This document shows positions 17,702 to 25,986 of a DNA stretch of 64,000 nucleotides, one piece after another (within the stretch, counting starts at the first letter, position 1; each line of letters opens with the position of its first letter). Made by a program: the position numbers and the translations under genes. The notes beneath the pieces were generated by a model, which saw only the letters and a program-made list of their open reading frames with translations, was not told the DNA's origin and searched no databases. Source of the stretch: Collinsella sp. AM18-10 (GTDB lineage Bacteria > Actinomycetota > Coriobacteriia > Coriobacteriales > Coriobacteriaceae); NCBI RefSeq assembly GCF_003471585.1, contig NZ_QRJO01000004.1:62001-126000 (forward strand), written 5' to 3'.

Positions 17702-17861
17702 GCCACGAAACCGGCCCATCTACTACGTTTAATAGGCTATCGTCAACCACGCCAAGAATTGCAAAAAGAAAACCGCAGGTAGAACGCCTGCGGTTTTCTC
17801 TATTTTCGGTATGTGGTTGGGCTATACGGATAAAACGTAGTAGATGGGCCCGTTTCGTGGC
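17702..17861. repeat. Long inverted repeat enclosing a terminator (fold-back element C)
   Basis: Arms of 29 bp at 17702-17730 and 17833-17861 are complementary with one mismatch. Between them are 102 bases with a second weak pair (AACCAC / GTGGTT) and a central perfect hairpin (17767-17799). The whole structure fills the gap between the convergent recN and RpiR genes. Its arms share no sequence with the other fold-back elements in this window. Confidence 0.8.
17767..17799. terminator. Bidirectional terminator between recN and the RpiR gene
   Basis: A perfect 13-bp stem (AGAAAACCGCAGG / CCTGCGGTTTTCT) with a 7-nt loop has A-rich sequence on one side and T-rich on the other, so it can terminate transcription from both convergent genes. 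Confidence 0.85.
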
Positions 17862-17890
17862 TGGTGCTGTTTGTCGGCTCCCCAAAATGT

Positions 17891-18748
17891 CTACTCCACG
17901 ACCTTGTCCGGTTGGATGAGCTCCTCGTAGTAGCTGATGTGCTCTCGGGCGTCCTCGATTTCGGGCAGCAGGAAGTTGTAGATAACCTCGATGATCATCG
18001 TGGCGCTCATCTTGGAGAATGCGAAGTCGCCCGTTGTCAGCAGCGCCTCGTGATTGACGGTATTAAAGGTGTAGTCGGCTAGGCGCGCAAGTGGAGACTT
18101 GCTGTCGCTGCTGATGACGACCACGGTGGCACCGCAGTCGCGAGCTGCTTTTGCCATGCGATTCAGACGGCGCGACTTGCCGGAGTTCGAGATCAGCACG
18201 ATAACGTCGCCGGGGCGCAACGTGAGCGCGAAACCAATCGAGGTCTCGCTGATGGTGCTTGCCATGCAGCGAAGGCCCAGCTGCGAAAACTTAAACGTCG
18301 CGTCGAGCGCAACGGCATTGGTGTTGCCTACGGCCGCAAACTCAATAACGCCCGCATTCTTTAACGCGTGCACAACGGCCGTTAGCGTATCGTGGTCAAT
18401 CCCGTCGATGGTCGCGTTAAGCTCGCTGACCTTGGCAGCCAAGATATTCTTAAGGCTCTGCTCCATGTTGTCGAGCGAGACCTCGTCGGTCAGGCCCTCG
18501 TTGCGCTGACTCTCCAAGTCGCGCGCCAACGAAAACTGAAAGCTGCGGAAGCTGCCAAAGCCCAGCTTGCGGCAAAAGCGCGAAACCGTCGCCTCGGACG
18601 TGGCTGCGGCACGCGAAAGCTGTGCGGCCGTCAGGCGCGGCGCCTCGGACTGGTGCTCCAATATATAGTCGACAATGCGCTGCTCGGATCCACTATATCC
18701 CTGATGAGTGCTAATAAGGGAGAGCGCGCTCTTGCTGCTATCAGTCAT
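17891..18748 (-). CDS. RpiR/MurR family sugar-phosphate-responsive regulator
   Basis: 285 residues. The N-terminal helix-turn-helix (about 1-77) contains SRAAATSEATVSRFCRKLGF, and a SIS domain (about 125-265) carries VIVLISNSGKSRRLNRMAKAA, typical of sugar-phosphate sensing. The start at 18748 has an AGGAG site; a longer in-frame start at 18796 lacks one. It is divergent from fruA with 272 bases between, so control of the fructose PTS cluster is the likely role. This is an inference from context. Confidence 0.88.
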   Translation of the reverse strand: MTDSSKSALSLISTHQGYSGSEQRIVDYILEHQSEAPRLTAAQLSRAAATSEATVSRFCRKLGFGSFRSFQFSLARDLESQRNEGLTDEVSLDNMEQSLKNILAAKVSELNATIDGIDHDTLTAVVHALKNAGVIEFAAVGNTNAVALDATFKFSQLGLRCMASTISETSIGFALTLRPGDVIVLISNSGKSRRLNRMAKAARDCGATVVVISSDSKSPLARLADYTFNTVNHEALLTTGDFAFSKMSATMIIEVIYNFLLPEIEDAREHISYYEELIQPDKVVE

Positions 18749-18795
18749 GGATGGCTCCTGGTTGGCATGAAAATCGGTCCTGTTCTTCAAAGCCA

Positions 18796-18883
18796 TAGTA
18801 TACGGTCATTTTCAATTACAAGATACACCTTGCTGTTTCAAGTGTTGATGGTAAACTTTCACCTACCGTTTACGGTTATGAAA
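18796..18883. promoter_or_regulatory. fruA promoter with repeated candidate operator motifs
   Basis: TTGCTG (18830-18835) and TAAACT (18852-18857), spaced 16 bp, form a promoter toward fruA. Two direct copies of GTWTACGGTYAT lie at 18798-18809 and 18868-18879, on either side of it. GGTAAAC at 18850-18856 makes an inverted partner of the second copy, overlapping the -10. Location between two divergent genes suggests binding by the RpiR-type regulator. The remaining part up to 19000 shows only GC-rich small hairpins. Confidence 0.45.
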
Positions 18884-19020
18884 GAACCTTTCACCGGAGA
18901 ATTGGGACATTTTCCTTTCCGCGAAAGCGCTGGGTTGGTATCTTTCAGTTGTGGAAAAGCGCGCAAGGACGCGCGTGTAGGGGAGCGCCTGCGGGCGCAA
19001 AACATAAAAAGGAGGGACAC

Positions 19021-21024
19021 ATGGCTAAGTTTGACATCATCGCCGCTACCGGTTGCCCGACCGGCATTGCGCACACCTTCATGGCGAAGGAGGCGCTGGA
19101 GAAGGCAGCTGCCGAGCGCGGTCTGACTATTAAGGTCGAGACTCATGGCCAGGTCGGTGTCGAGAACGAGCTCACCAAGAGCGAGATCGCCGGTGCCAAG
19201 GCCGTTGTCGTCGCAGCCGACAAGGATGTCCAGGCGGAGCGTTTCGCCGGTAAGCCCATGGTTTCCGTCGGTGTTTCCAAGGCCCTGTCCGTCGAGGCCG
19301 CCGGTAAGCTGATCGACCGCGCTCTCGCCGCCAAGGGCGACGACACGGTTGCGGCTGCTGCCGATGTCGAGGACGAGGTCGAGGAGAAGGAGTCCATCGG
19401 CCACGTCATCTACAAGCACCTCATGAACGGCGTCAGCCACATGCTGGTCTTCGTCGTCGCCGGTGGTGTTTTGACCGCCGTCTCGTTCTTGTGGGGCATC
19501 ACGTCCTTCGATTCGACGGCTGCCGACTACAACAGCTTTGCCGCGATGCTCAAGATCATCGGCGGCATCGCCATGAACCTCATGGTTCCGGTGCTTTCCG
19601 CCTACATCGCCGAGTCCATCGGCAAGCGCCCGGCGCTCGTCCCCGGCTTCGTCGCCGGTATGATCGCCATCCAGGGCCTGCCCGTTAACGCCGAGACCGG
19701 TATGATTGACGCCGGTGGCGCCGGCGTGGGCTTCGGTTTCCTGGGCGGCATCGTCGGCGGCTTCCTCGCTGGCTATGTCATCCTGCTGCTCGAGAAGGTC
19801 TTTGCCGGTCTGCCCAAGAACCTGGACGGCCTCAAGGCAATCTTTTTGTACCCGCTGTTCTCGACCGCCATCGTCGGTCTGGTCATGCTCGGCATTTCCG
19901 GCCCCATGGCTGCCATCAACACCGCCATGATGGACTTCCTCAAGGGCCTGTCTGCCTCTGGCGCCGTTGTCCTGGGTCTTGCCATCGGCTGCATGTGCGC
20001 CTTTGACATGGGCGGCCCGGTCAACAAGGCTGCTTACGTCACCGGTACCGCCATGCTCACCGAGGCTCTGGCTGCCGGTGTCGGCACCGACACCTACAAC
20101 TTCGGCACCAACTTCATGGCTGCCGTCTCTGCCGCCTGCATCGTTCCGCCGCTGATCACCACCTTCGCCGTCATCGTCGGCAAGAAGTACTTCAGCCAGG
20201 AGGACCATGACGCCGGTGTCGTCAACCTCATCCTTGGTTGCACCCACATCACCGAGGGCGCCATTCCGTTTATGACCAAGAACATCTGGCCCGTCATGCC
20301 CATCATGATGCTCGGTTCCTCCATCGCTTCGATCCTGACCATTATGTTCAACGTCCACGATCCAGCGCCCCACGGTGGCTTCCTGGTCCTGCCCGTTGTC
20401 GAGAACGGTCCGCTGTGGGTCCTCGCGATTCTCATCGGCGCTGTGGTTGGTGGCATCCTGTTCGTCGCCTTCAAGAAGTATGACTTCGAGAAGAACCAGA
20501 AAGCCGCTCCTGCAGCCAAGCCGGTTGAGGCCCCCAAGGCCGCTGCTGTCGAGTCCCCTAAGGCCGAGGCTGCCGACTTCGTGAAGGTCGAGAATGTCTT
20601 TGTCGCCGAGGACTTCGCTTCTCGTGACGAGGCTCTGAGCTTCGTTTCCAACCAGGCCGTCAAGGCCGGTATCGCCAGCGACGCCGACGCCGTCATGAAC
20701 GCCTTCCTGGCCCGCGAGGCCGAGGGCACCACGGGCATGATGGAGGGCTTCGCCATCCCGCATGCCAAGTCCGACGCCATTACCGAGGCTGCCGTCATCG
20801 TCGTCAAGGACGAGTCCGGCGTGACCGGTTGGGACACCATGGACGGTGCTCCCGTCAACGTGGCTATCGCCCTGCTCATCCCCGGTGCCCAGGCCGGCAC
20901 TACGCACCTCAAAATCCTGTCCAAGGTCGCCGAGGCGCTCATGGACGAGGACTTCCGTGCCACCGTCAAGGGTTCCACCGACGCCGCCGAGATCGCCAAG
21001 ACGATCAACGCTCGCCTGATCTAA
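19021..21024 (+). CDS. fruA: PTS fructose transporter, fused IIB-IIC-IIA
   Basis: 667 residues. The IIB domain (1-100) has the phosphorylated Cys12 in ATGCPTGIAHTFMAKEA. A membrane IIC domain (about 125-490) has multiple hydrophobic segments and GGPVNKAAYV. An Ala/Pro/Lys/Glu-rich linker (about 495-520) leads to the IIA domain with His581 in EGFAIPHAKSD. The protein imports fructose (or a related ketose) and phosphorylates it at C1 using phosphate from HPr. The ATG at 19021 has an AAAGGAGGG site; an upstream in-frame start at 18949 lacks one. Confidence 0.95.
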   Translation: MAKFDIIAATGCPTGIAHTFMAKEALEKAAAERGLTIKVETHGQVGVENELTKSEIAGAKAVVVAADKDVQAERFAGKPMVSVGVSKALSVEAAGKLIDRALAAKGDDTVAAAADVEDEVEEKESIGHVIYKHLMNGVSHMLVFVVAGGVLTAVSFLWGITSFDSTAADYNSFAAMLKIIGGIAMNLMVPVLSAYIAESIGKRPALVPGFVAGMIAIQGLPVNAETGMIDAGGAGVGFGFLGGIVGGFLAGYVILLLEKVFAGLPKNLDGLKAIFLYPLFSTAIVGLVMLGISGPMAAINTAMMDFLKGLSASGAVVLGLAIGCMCAFDMGGPVNKAAYVTGTAMLTEALAAGVGTDTYNFGTNFMAAVSAACIVPPLITTFAVIVGKKYFSQEDHDAGVVNLILGCTHITEGAIPFMTKNIWPVMPIMMLGSSIASILTIMFNVHDPAPHGGFLVLPVVENGPLWVLAILIGAVVGGILFVAFKKYDFEKNQKAAPAAKPVEAPKAAAVESPKAEAADFVKVENVFVAEDFASRDEALSFVSNQAVKAGIASDADAVMNAFLAREAEGTTGMMEGFAIPHAKSDAITEAAVIVVKDESGVTGWDTMDGAPVNVAIALLIPGAQAGTTHLKILSKVAEALMDEDFRATVKGSTDAAEIAKTINARLI

Positions 21025-21060
21025 TCCCACAGTACGCGAATAACATCGCCCCCTGTAACA

Positions 21061-21096
21061 AAGGCGAGGACTCCCTACGGGTCCTCGCCTTTTTTC
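21061..21096 (+). terminator. Rho-independent terminator after fruA
   Basis: A perfect 11-bp stem (AAGGCGAGGAC / GTCCTCGCCTT) with a 9-nt loop and a T-run. Confidence 0.9.
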
Positions 21097-21102
21097 ATAC
21101 CA

Positions 21103-21166
21103 CCCGGCACTCAGGGACGTTCCTTTCCTGCCGGCACCCCGGGACACTCCTTAGTCCCCGACAGGG
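21103..21166. repeat. Imperfect direct repeat of a GGGAC-type motif
   Basis: GGCACTCAGGGACGTTCCTT near 21106 and GGCACCCCGGGACACTCCTT near 21134 are imperfect direct repeats, followed by TAGTCCCC. The pattern is reminiscent of REP-like sequences in other bacteria, but only this locus is visible and no transposase is nearby. Confidence 0.35.
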
Positions 21167-21263
21167 CATAAATAGCCCTCATCGACTGAATCACCCACGC
21201 GAACAATAATTCAGCCAGAATTCCTTTTGCACGATATTTCTTGGACGGAAGCATGTTCCCGCA

Positions 21264-21392
21264 GCTCGCCTGCCGGGCGGGGCGGTTAAGTTTGTCGCGA
21301 GTTCCGCACGCAAAGGAAAGCACTTAATGTGCTTTCCGTCTTGCGCAGGACTGTAGAGCAGCAAACTTAACCGCCCCGCCCGGCAGGCGAGC
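21264..21392. repeat. Fold-back element A: perfect 31-bp arms around a conserved core
   Basis: Arms at 21264-21294 and 21362-21392 are perfectly complementary and GC-rich. The 67-nt core (21295-21361) starts TCGCGAGTTCCGCAC, has the central hairpin GGAAAGCACTTAATGTGCTTTCC region (21315-21337), and ends with GCAGGACTGTAGAGCAG. The same core, read on the minus strand, occurs at 59904-59972 with different arms. It lies 139 bases upstream of ptsH, in the same orientation as that gene. Confidence 0.9.
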
Positions 21393-21435
21393 GGACAGCG
21401 AACGACATCTGTCCAACAATTCGTGCGAAACACAA

Positions 21436-21463
21436 TGAAAAACCGTTTGATGTGAGTTAATAT
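21436..21463 (+). promoter_or_regulatory. Possible ptsH promoter
   Basis: TAATAT at 21458-21463 is paired with a weak -35 (ATGAAA around 21435-21440) at about 17 bp. It lies downstream of the fold-back element, so the element would not be part of a transcript from this start. Confidence 0.35.
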
Positions 21464-21531
21464 AAACAACGTCGTGAATCTGACTCCTGCCACATGCATG
21501 ACAGGGGTTAAACACAAAAAAGGAGTCAACT

Positions 21532-21795
21532 ATGGTTTCTGAGAAGGCTACCCTCGTTAATCCTCAGGGTCTGCACATGCGTCCGGCTGGTCTGTTCGCC
21601 TCCACCATGGGCAAGTACGCCTGTGACGTGACGGTCGTCACCCCCGAGAAGGAGGTCAACGGCAAGTCCCCGATGGCCCTCATGGCTGCTGGTATCCCCT
21701 GCGGTACCGAGGTCGAGGTCAAGTGCGACGGCGCCGACGAGGCCGAGGCTCTGGCTGCTGCCATCGAGCTCATCAAGAGCGGTCTTGGCGAGTAG
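21532..21795 (+). CDS. ptsH: Phosphocarrier protein HPr
   Basis: 87 residues. His15 in GLHMRPAG is the phosphate-carrying histidine, and Ser46 in NGKSPMALMAAG is the regulatory HPr-kinase site of Gram-positive HPr. It passes phosphate from enzyme I to PTS IIA domains such as that of FruA. Preceded by AAAAGGAG. A separate transcript from fruA is likely because of the terminator and the 500-base gap. Confidence 0.97.
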   Translation: MVSEKATLVNPQGLHMRPAGLFASTMGKYACDVTVVTPEKEVNGKSPMALMAAGIPCGTEVEVKCDGADEAEALAAAIELIKSGLGE

Positions 21796-21837
21796 AACTC
21801 AAACGGGTCGCATGTTGAACAACTAAGTTCATATTTG

Positions 21838-21877
21838 GGGGCGCAGTGACCTGTTGTAAGGTAGCTGCGCTCTTTTG
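21838..21877 (+). terminator. Weak terminator or attenuator between ptsH and ptsI
   Basis: GCGCAGTGACCT and AGGTAGCTGCGC can pair with two mismatches around a 6-nt loop, followed by CTTTTG. It may reduce rather than stop read-through, favouring more HPr than enzyme I. Confidence 0.5.
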
Positions 21878-21922
21878 TCATGGATATGGCAAAACGCTTT
21901 ATCACATGACACGGAGAGAGGA

Positions 21923-23632
21923 ATGGGAATGTATCAGGGAGTCAACGCTTCCGAGGGCATCGGTATCGGCACCGTCATGGTCGCCGTCGATCCCGACTTG
22001 ACGTTTGAGCCGCACGAGGTTGCTGATTCGGCAGCAGAGAAGGAGCGCTATCAGTCCGCTCTTTCGGTCTTCTGCGAGAAGACCCAGGCTCAGGCCGACC
22101 ACATGAAGGAGACGGTGGGCGAGGCCGAGGCCGAGATCATGAGCGGACACATTGTCCTGGCTCAGGACCCGGGCATGACCGACGCCATCAACGCCGCCAT
22201 TGACGGCGGCACCTGCGCCGAGCAGGCGCTCATGGACACCTCGACCATGTTCGAGAACATGTTCCTGTCCATGGACGACGAGATGTTCCGTCTGCGCGCG
22301 GCCGACATCGCCGACATCCGCACCGGTATTCTGGCCGAGCTGCTGGGCAAGGAGGTCGTCGACCTCTCCGTCCTGCCCGAGAATACCGTCGTTGTCGTGC
22401 ACGACCTCACGCCGTCCATGACCGCCACGATCGATAAGGCCCACGTTGCCGGTATCGTCACCGAGACCGGTGGCCGCACGTCGCACTCCGCGATCATTGC
22501 GCGCGCCCTCGAGATCCCGGCTGTCCTTTCGGTTTCCAACAGCTGCACCGCGTTGCGCAACGGTATGACCGTTGTCGTCGACGGTGGCAAGGGTATCGTC
22601 GAGGCCGATCCCGACGAGGAGACGCTCGCTGCCTACACCGCCAAGGCCGAGGCCTTCGCTGCCGAGAAGGCAGCCCTCGAGGCCTTCCGTGGCAAGCCGT
22701 CCGTGACTGCCGATGGCATCAAGAAGATCATCGCCTGCAACATCGGTAACCCCGATGACGTGCCCAACGCGCTCGATCACGACGCCGAGGCTATCGGTCT
22801 GTTCCGCTCCGAGTTCCTGTTCATGGACTCTGCTGAGCTTCCTTCCGAGGAGGAGCAGTTCAACGCCTATCGTAAGGTCGCCAGCGCGCTCAAGGGTGCT
22901 CCGGTCATCATCCGCACGCTCGATGTGGGCGGCGACAAGGAGATTCCGTATCTGCACATGGTCAAGGAAGAGAACCCCTTCATGGGCTTCCGCGCCGTGC
23001 GTTACTGCCTGGCCAATCCCGACCAGTACAAGGTTCAGCTCCGCGCCCTGCTGCGCGCCAGCGCCTTCGGTGACGTCAAGATCATGATCCCGCTCGTCAC
23101 CTGCGTCGAGGAAGTCTTGGCTGTCAAGGAGCTCGTCGAGCAGTGCAAGGCCGAGCTGACCGAAGAGGGTCGCAAGTTCAACGAGAACATCGAGGTTGGC
23201 ATCATGGTCGAGACGCCTGCCGCCTCGCTGCTCGCTGACCGCCTGGCCGAGGTCGCCGACTTCTTCTCCATCGGCACCAACGACCTGATCGGCTACACCA
23301 TGTGCGCCGACCGTGGCAACGACACCATCTCCAACCTGTACCAGGTTTACTATCCCGCCGTGCTCCGCTCGCTCAAGAACATCATCGAGAGCGGCGTGAA
23401 GGCCGGCATCATGGTCGGTATGTGCGGCGAGGCCGCTGCCGATCCGTTGCTCGAGCCGCTGCTGATCAGCTGGGGCCTGGAGGAGTTCTCGATGAGCGCT
23501 CCGTCCATCCTGCGCGCCCGCAAGACCATCAGCCAGTGGACCAAGGCCGAGTGCGACGAGCTCGCCGAGAAGGCGCTCGCCTGCAACACCGCTGCCGAGG
23601 TCAAGGCACTGCTCGAGTCCGCAGCTCGCTAA
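21923..23632 (+). CDS. ptsI: PTS enzyme I (phosphoenolpyruvate-protein phosphotransferase)
   Basis: 569 residues. The active His188 is in TGGRTSHSAIIARALEIPAV. The PEP-binding barrel contains LFRSEFLFMD, IIRTLDVGGDKEIPYL, NPFMGFRAVRYCL, VEVGIMVETPAASLLAD-type strings, FFSIGTNDLIGYTM and the catalytic Cys in GMCGEAA. It takes phosphate from PEP and passes it to HPr. The ATG at 21923 follows GGAGAGAGGA. Confidence 0.97.
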   Translation: MGMYQGVNASEGIGIGTVMVAVDPDLTFEPHEVADSAAEKERYQSALSVFCEKTQAQADHMKETVGEAEAEIMSGHIVLAQDPGMTDAINAAIDGGTCAEQALMDTSTMFENMFLSMDDEMFRLRAADIADIRTGILAELLGKEVVDLSVLPENTVVVVHDLTPSMTATIDKAHVAGIVTETGGRTSHSAIIARALEIPAVLSVSNSCTALRNGMTVVVDGGKGIVEADPDEETLAAYTAKAEAFAAEKAALEAFRGKPSVTADGIKKIIACNIGNPDDVPNALDHDAEAIGLFRSEFLFMDSAELPSEEEQFNAYRKVASALKGAPVIIRTLDVGGDKEIPYLHMVKEENPFMGFRAVRYCLANPDQYKVQLRALLRASAFGDVKIMIPLVTCVEEVLAVKELVEQCKAELTEEGRKFNENIEVGIMVETPAASLLADRLAEVADFFSIGTNDLIGYTMCADRGNDTISNLYQVYYPAVLRSLKNIIESGVKAGIMVGMCGEAAADPLLEPLLISWGLEEFSMSAPSILRARKTISQWTKAECDELAEKALACNTAAEVKALLESAAR

Positions 23633-23706
23633 TTTGGTATCAGAGGTAACCGCGTGGTTGGAATGGGCCGGCCACGCGGCCCTCACATATACAGGGGGTA
23701 CTGTAA

Positions 23707-24639
23707 ATGTTCTACACGCTAACCGCTAACCCGGCTGTCGACATGACGGTTTCGAGCTCTCCGCTCGAGCCCGACGAGAACGTCCGCACCGGCTCGGCCA
23801 GCTACACGGCTAACGGCAAGGGCCTCGACGTGTCCTTCGCCTTTAAGAAGATGGGCGTCGACACCGTCGCGCTCGGTTTCTTCGCCGGCTTCACGGGCAA
23901 GTTCATCGTCGAGGAGGTCATGAACCTGGGTTGCCTGTGCCGCCCGGTCTGGACCGACGGCATCACGCGTATCAACACCTACGTCAACGATGGCCAGCAC
24001 GAGTACGGCATCCTCAACCCCGGCGCCCCGATCACGCCGCAGCATCAGGAGGAGCTCTACAACATCCTGGACACCGCGGGCGACCTCGAGTGCCTGATCG
24101 TCTCCGGCTCCGTGCCTCCCAAAGCCACGTCTGACTTCCTGGCCAAGGTCATGGAGCATGCTCAGGCCCGTGGCGCCGACGTCGTCCTGGACCTGTCCTC
24201 CGACAAGCTCAAGGAGCTCGCTCACAAGAAGCCGCTGCTCATCAAGCCGAACCATCACGAGATGAAGGCCATCTTCGGCGTGCCGGTCGACACCGACGAC
24301 GAGGTCCGCGTTGCCATGAAGCTGGCTCACGAGGCCGGCGTTCAGAACGTGCTGCTCACCCGTGGTAGCCGCGGCGACGCTTACTTCTCCAACGGCGAGG
24401 ACATCTGGTACGCCAAGCGTGAGTTCAACATCAAGCTGGTCTCTTCCGTCTGCGCCGGCGACTGCACCCTCGCTGCGTTCCTGCACAAGTGGTACAGGGA
24501 TCGCGACAACGTCGAGGAGGCCATGAAGCTCGCTATGGCCACCGGCGCTAACGTTGCCGAGTCCGTGGGCATTGGCGACTTTGGTCACGTTGACGAGTAC
24601 AGCAAGCGCGTTGCTGTCCGTAAGCTCGACCGCAAGTAA
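23707..24639 (+). CDS. fruK: 1-phosphofructokinase (PfkB family), first copy
   Basis: 310 residues. An N-terminal FYTLTANPAVDMTVSS, a mid domain YTANGKGLDVSFAFKKMGV, and the PfkB C-terminal signature region VCAGDCTLAAFLHKW with the catalytic Asp. The residue after GD is Cys rather than the usual Ser. It phosphorylates fructose-1-phosphate to fructose-1,6-bisphosphate, the step after FruA import. It follows ptsI after 74 bases and is ended by a terminator. Confidence 0.92.
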   Translation: MFYTLTANPAVDMTVSSSPLEPDENVRTGSASYTANGKGLDVSFAFKKMGVDTVALGFFAGFTGKFIVEEVMNLGCLCRPVWTDGITRINTYVNDGQHEYGILNPGAPITPQHQEELYNILDTAGDLECLIVSGSVPPKATSDFLAKVMEHAQARGADVVLDLSSDKLKELAHKKPLLIKPNHHEMKAIFGVPVDTDDEVRVAMKLAHEAGVQNVLLTRGSRGDAYFSNGEDIWYAKREFNIKLVSSVCAGDCTLAAFLHKWYRDRDNVEEAMKLAMATGANVAESVGIGDFGHVDEYSKRVAVRKLDRK

Positions 24640-24663
24640 GCGAAACACATTATTTTCGCGTGT

Positions 24664-24698
24664 ATGGCGTCCCGGTTTAGGCTGGGGCGCCATTTTTT
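24664..24698 (+). terminator. Rho-independent terminator after the first fruK
   Basis: ATGGCGTCCC and GGGGCGCCAT form a 10-bp stem with one G-U pair, followed by a six-T run. Confidence 0.85.
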
Positions 24699-24857
24699 GT
24701 AAATCGTGGGCGAGCGACAGAGCAAGCACCCTGATTCTTTTTGCCCGTCATCCTGCCGCCCTGCACGCGTTCTACACCGTTCGCCGAGTTGCTATAGCCT
24801 TTTCACGTGGCGTGGAATATACTTTCATCAACACGTTGCCTTGTGAAAGGAACATTC

Positions 24858-25790
24858 ATGATTTACACGCTCACTGCAAATCCCGCCATCGACTATAACA
24901 TTGCCTGCGACGGTCTTTCCGCCAATACCGTAACCCGCACGCGCAACGCGGTCTACACGCCCAACGGCAAGGGTCTCAACGTCTCGTTCACCCTCGATCA
25001 CTACGGCGTCGACACCACGATCCTGGGCTTTTTTGCCGGTTTCTCGGGCGAGTTTATCGTCAAGGGCGCCGAGGCCCTGGGCGTGCCCGTCAAGCCCGTG
25101 TGGACCGACGGTATCACGCGCGTCAACGTCTTCCTCAACGCCGGCCCCGATACCGAGTACAACATGGTAAACGCAGGCGCCGCCATCAATGCTGCCAACG
25201 AGCAGGAGATGTTTGAGCTCATCGATTCGCTCGACGATATGACCTGCCTGGTCATTAGCGGCTCGCTTCCCCCCAACACCTCCGAGGGTTTCCTGGCCGA
25301 GGTCCTGCGCCGTGTTAAGGCAAAAGGTGCCGAGTTTGTGCTCGATATCTCGAGCCATCAGCTGGCCGACCTCATTGCCATGGAGCCGTTGCTCATTAAG
25401 CCCAACGACGACGAGCTGCTCGACATCTTTGGCATTAAGGTGAGCGGTGGCGACGACGAGTCCGTTAAGAGTGCGATGGCCGAGCTGCACGCCAAGGGCG
25501 CAAAGAACGTACTGCTGACCCTTGGTGGCGACGGCGCGTACTTTTCCAACGGTGAGCACATCTGGTTTGCCAACCGCACCTTTGAGGTCAAGCTGCTGTC
25601 GACGGTCTGCGCGGGCGACTCCTCGCTTGCTGCTTTCCTGTCCGTGTGGCACGACGCTCCCGAGCGCGTCGAGGATGCACTGCGCCTCTCGATGGCTACC
25701 GGCGCCAACGTGGTTGAGTGCCCTGGTCTGGGCGATTTTGCCAAGGTGGACGAATATAGGAAGCACATCGAGGTTCGTCAGGTCTGCTAG
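24858..25790 (+). CDS. 1-phosphofructokinase (PfkB family), second copy
   Basis: 310 residues, a clear paralogue of the preceding fruK: same length, matching IYTLTANPAIDYNIACDGLS start, YTPNGKGLNVSFTLDHYGV and TDGITRVNVF, and VCAGDSSLAAFLSVW with the standard GDS active-site motif. It is likely another ATP-dependent sugar-phosphate kinase. Fructose-1-phosphate or tagatose-6-phosphate are both possible. Own ribosome site (GAAAGGAAC) and separate terminators on both sides imply independent expression. Confidence 0.88.
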   Translation: MIYTLTANPAIDYNIACDGLSANTVTRTRNAVYTPNGKGLNVSFTLDHYGVDTTILGFFAGFSGEFIVKGAEALGVPVKPVWTDGITRVNVFLNAGPDTEYNMVNAGAAINAANEQEMFELIDSLDDMTCLVISGSLPPNTSEGFLAEVLRRVKAKGAEFVLDISSHQLADLIAMEPLLIKPNDDELLDIFGIKVSGGDDESVKSAMAELHAKGAKNVLLTLGGDGAYFSNGEHIWFANRTFEVKLLSTVCAGDSSLAAFLSVWHDAPERVEDALRLSMATGANVVECPGLGDFAKVDEYRKHIEVRQVC

Positions 25791-25814
25791 CTGCATCGAT
25801 ATATCGTTGCCGAG

Positions 25815-25849
25815 CACCCGCTTTGGATTTCCAAGGCGGGTGTTTTTTT
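25815..25849 (+). terminator. Rho-independent terminator after the second fruK paralogue
   Basis: CACCCGCTTTGG and CCAAGGCGGGTG pair with one G-U, loop of 4, followed by seven T. Confidence 0.9.
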
Positions 25850-25986
25850 GCACGCTGTCCACATGAGGCGCTTTCTGTCCCGTTCGTTCGAATCGACGAT
25901 ACGATTGCATGTGCGCCCATGCTCGTTTCTTGCTAGACTTCTTGAGAACCATCGATTAACGTTTGCAGGCGCAGGAGGCCATAGCT

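Noticed and set aside
18859-21147. 762-codon minus-strand open frame across fruA
   Set aside because: It overlaps the complete IIB-IIC-IIA protein, is made of Gly/Asp/Val repeats typical of antisense shadows, and covers the fruA promoter.
21264-21392. CRISPR array
   Set aside because: The repeats are one inverted pair with a core, not direct repeats with regular spacers, and no cas genes are near.
21264-21392. Plain Rho-independent terminator
   Set aside because: Arms are far too long, no T-run follows either side, and fruA already has a clean terminator at 21061.
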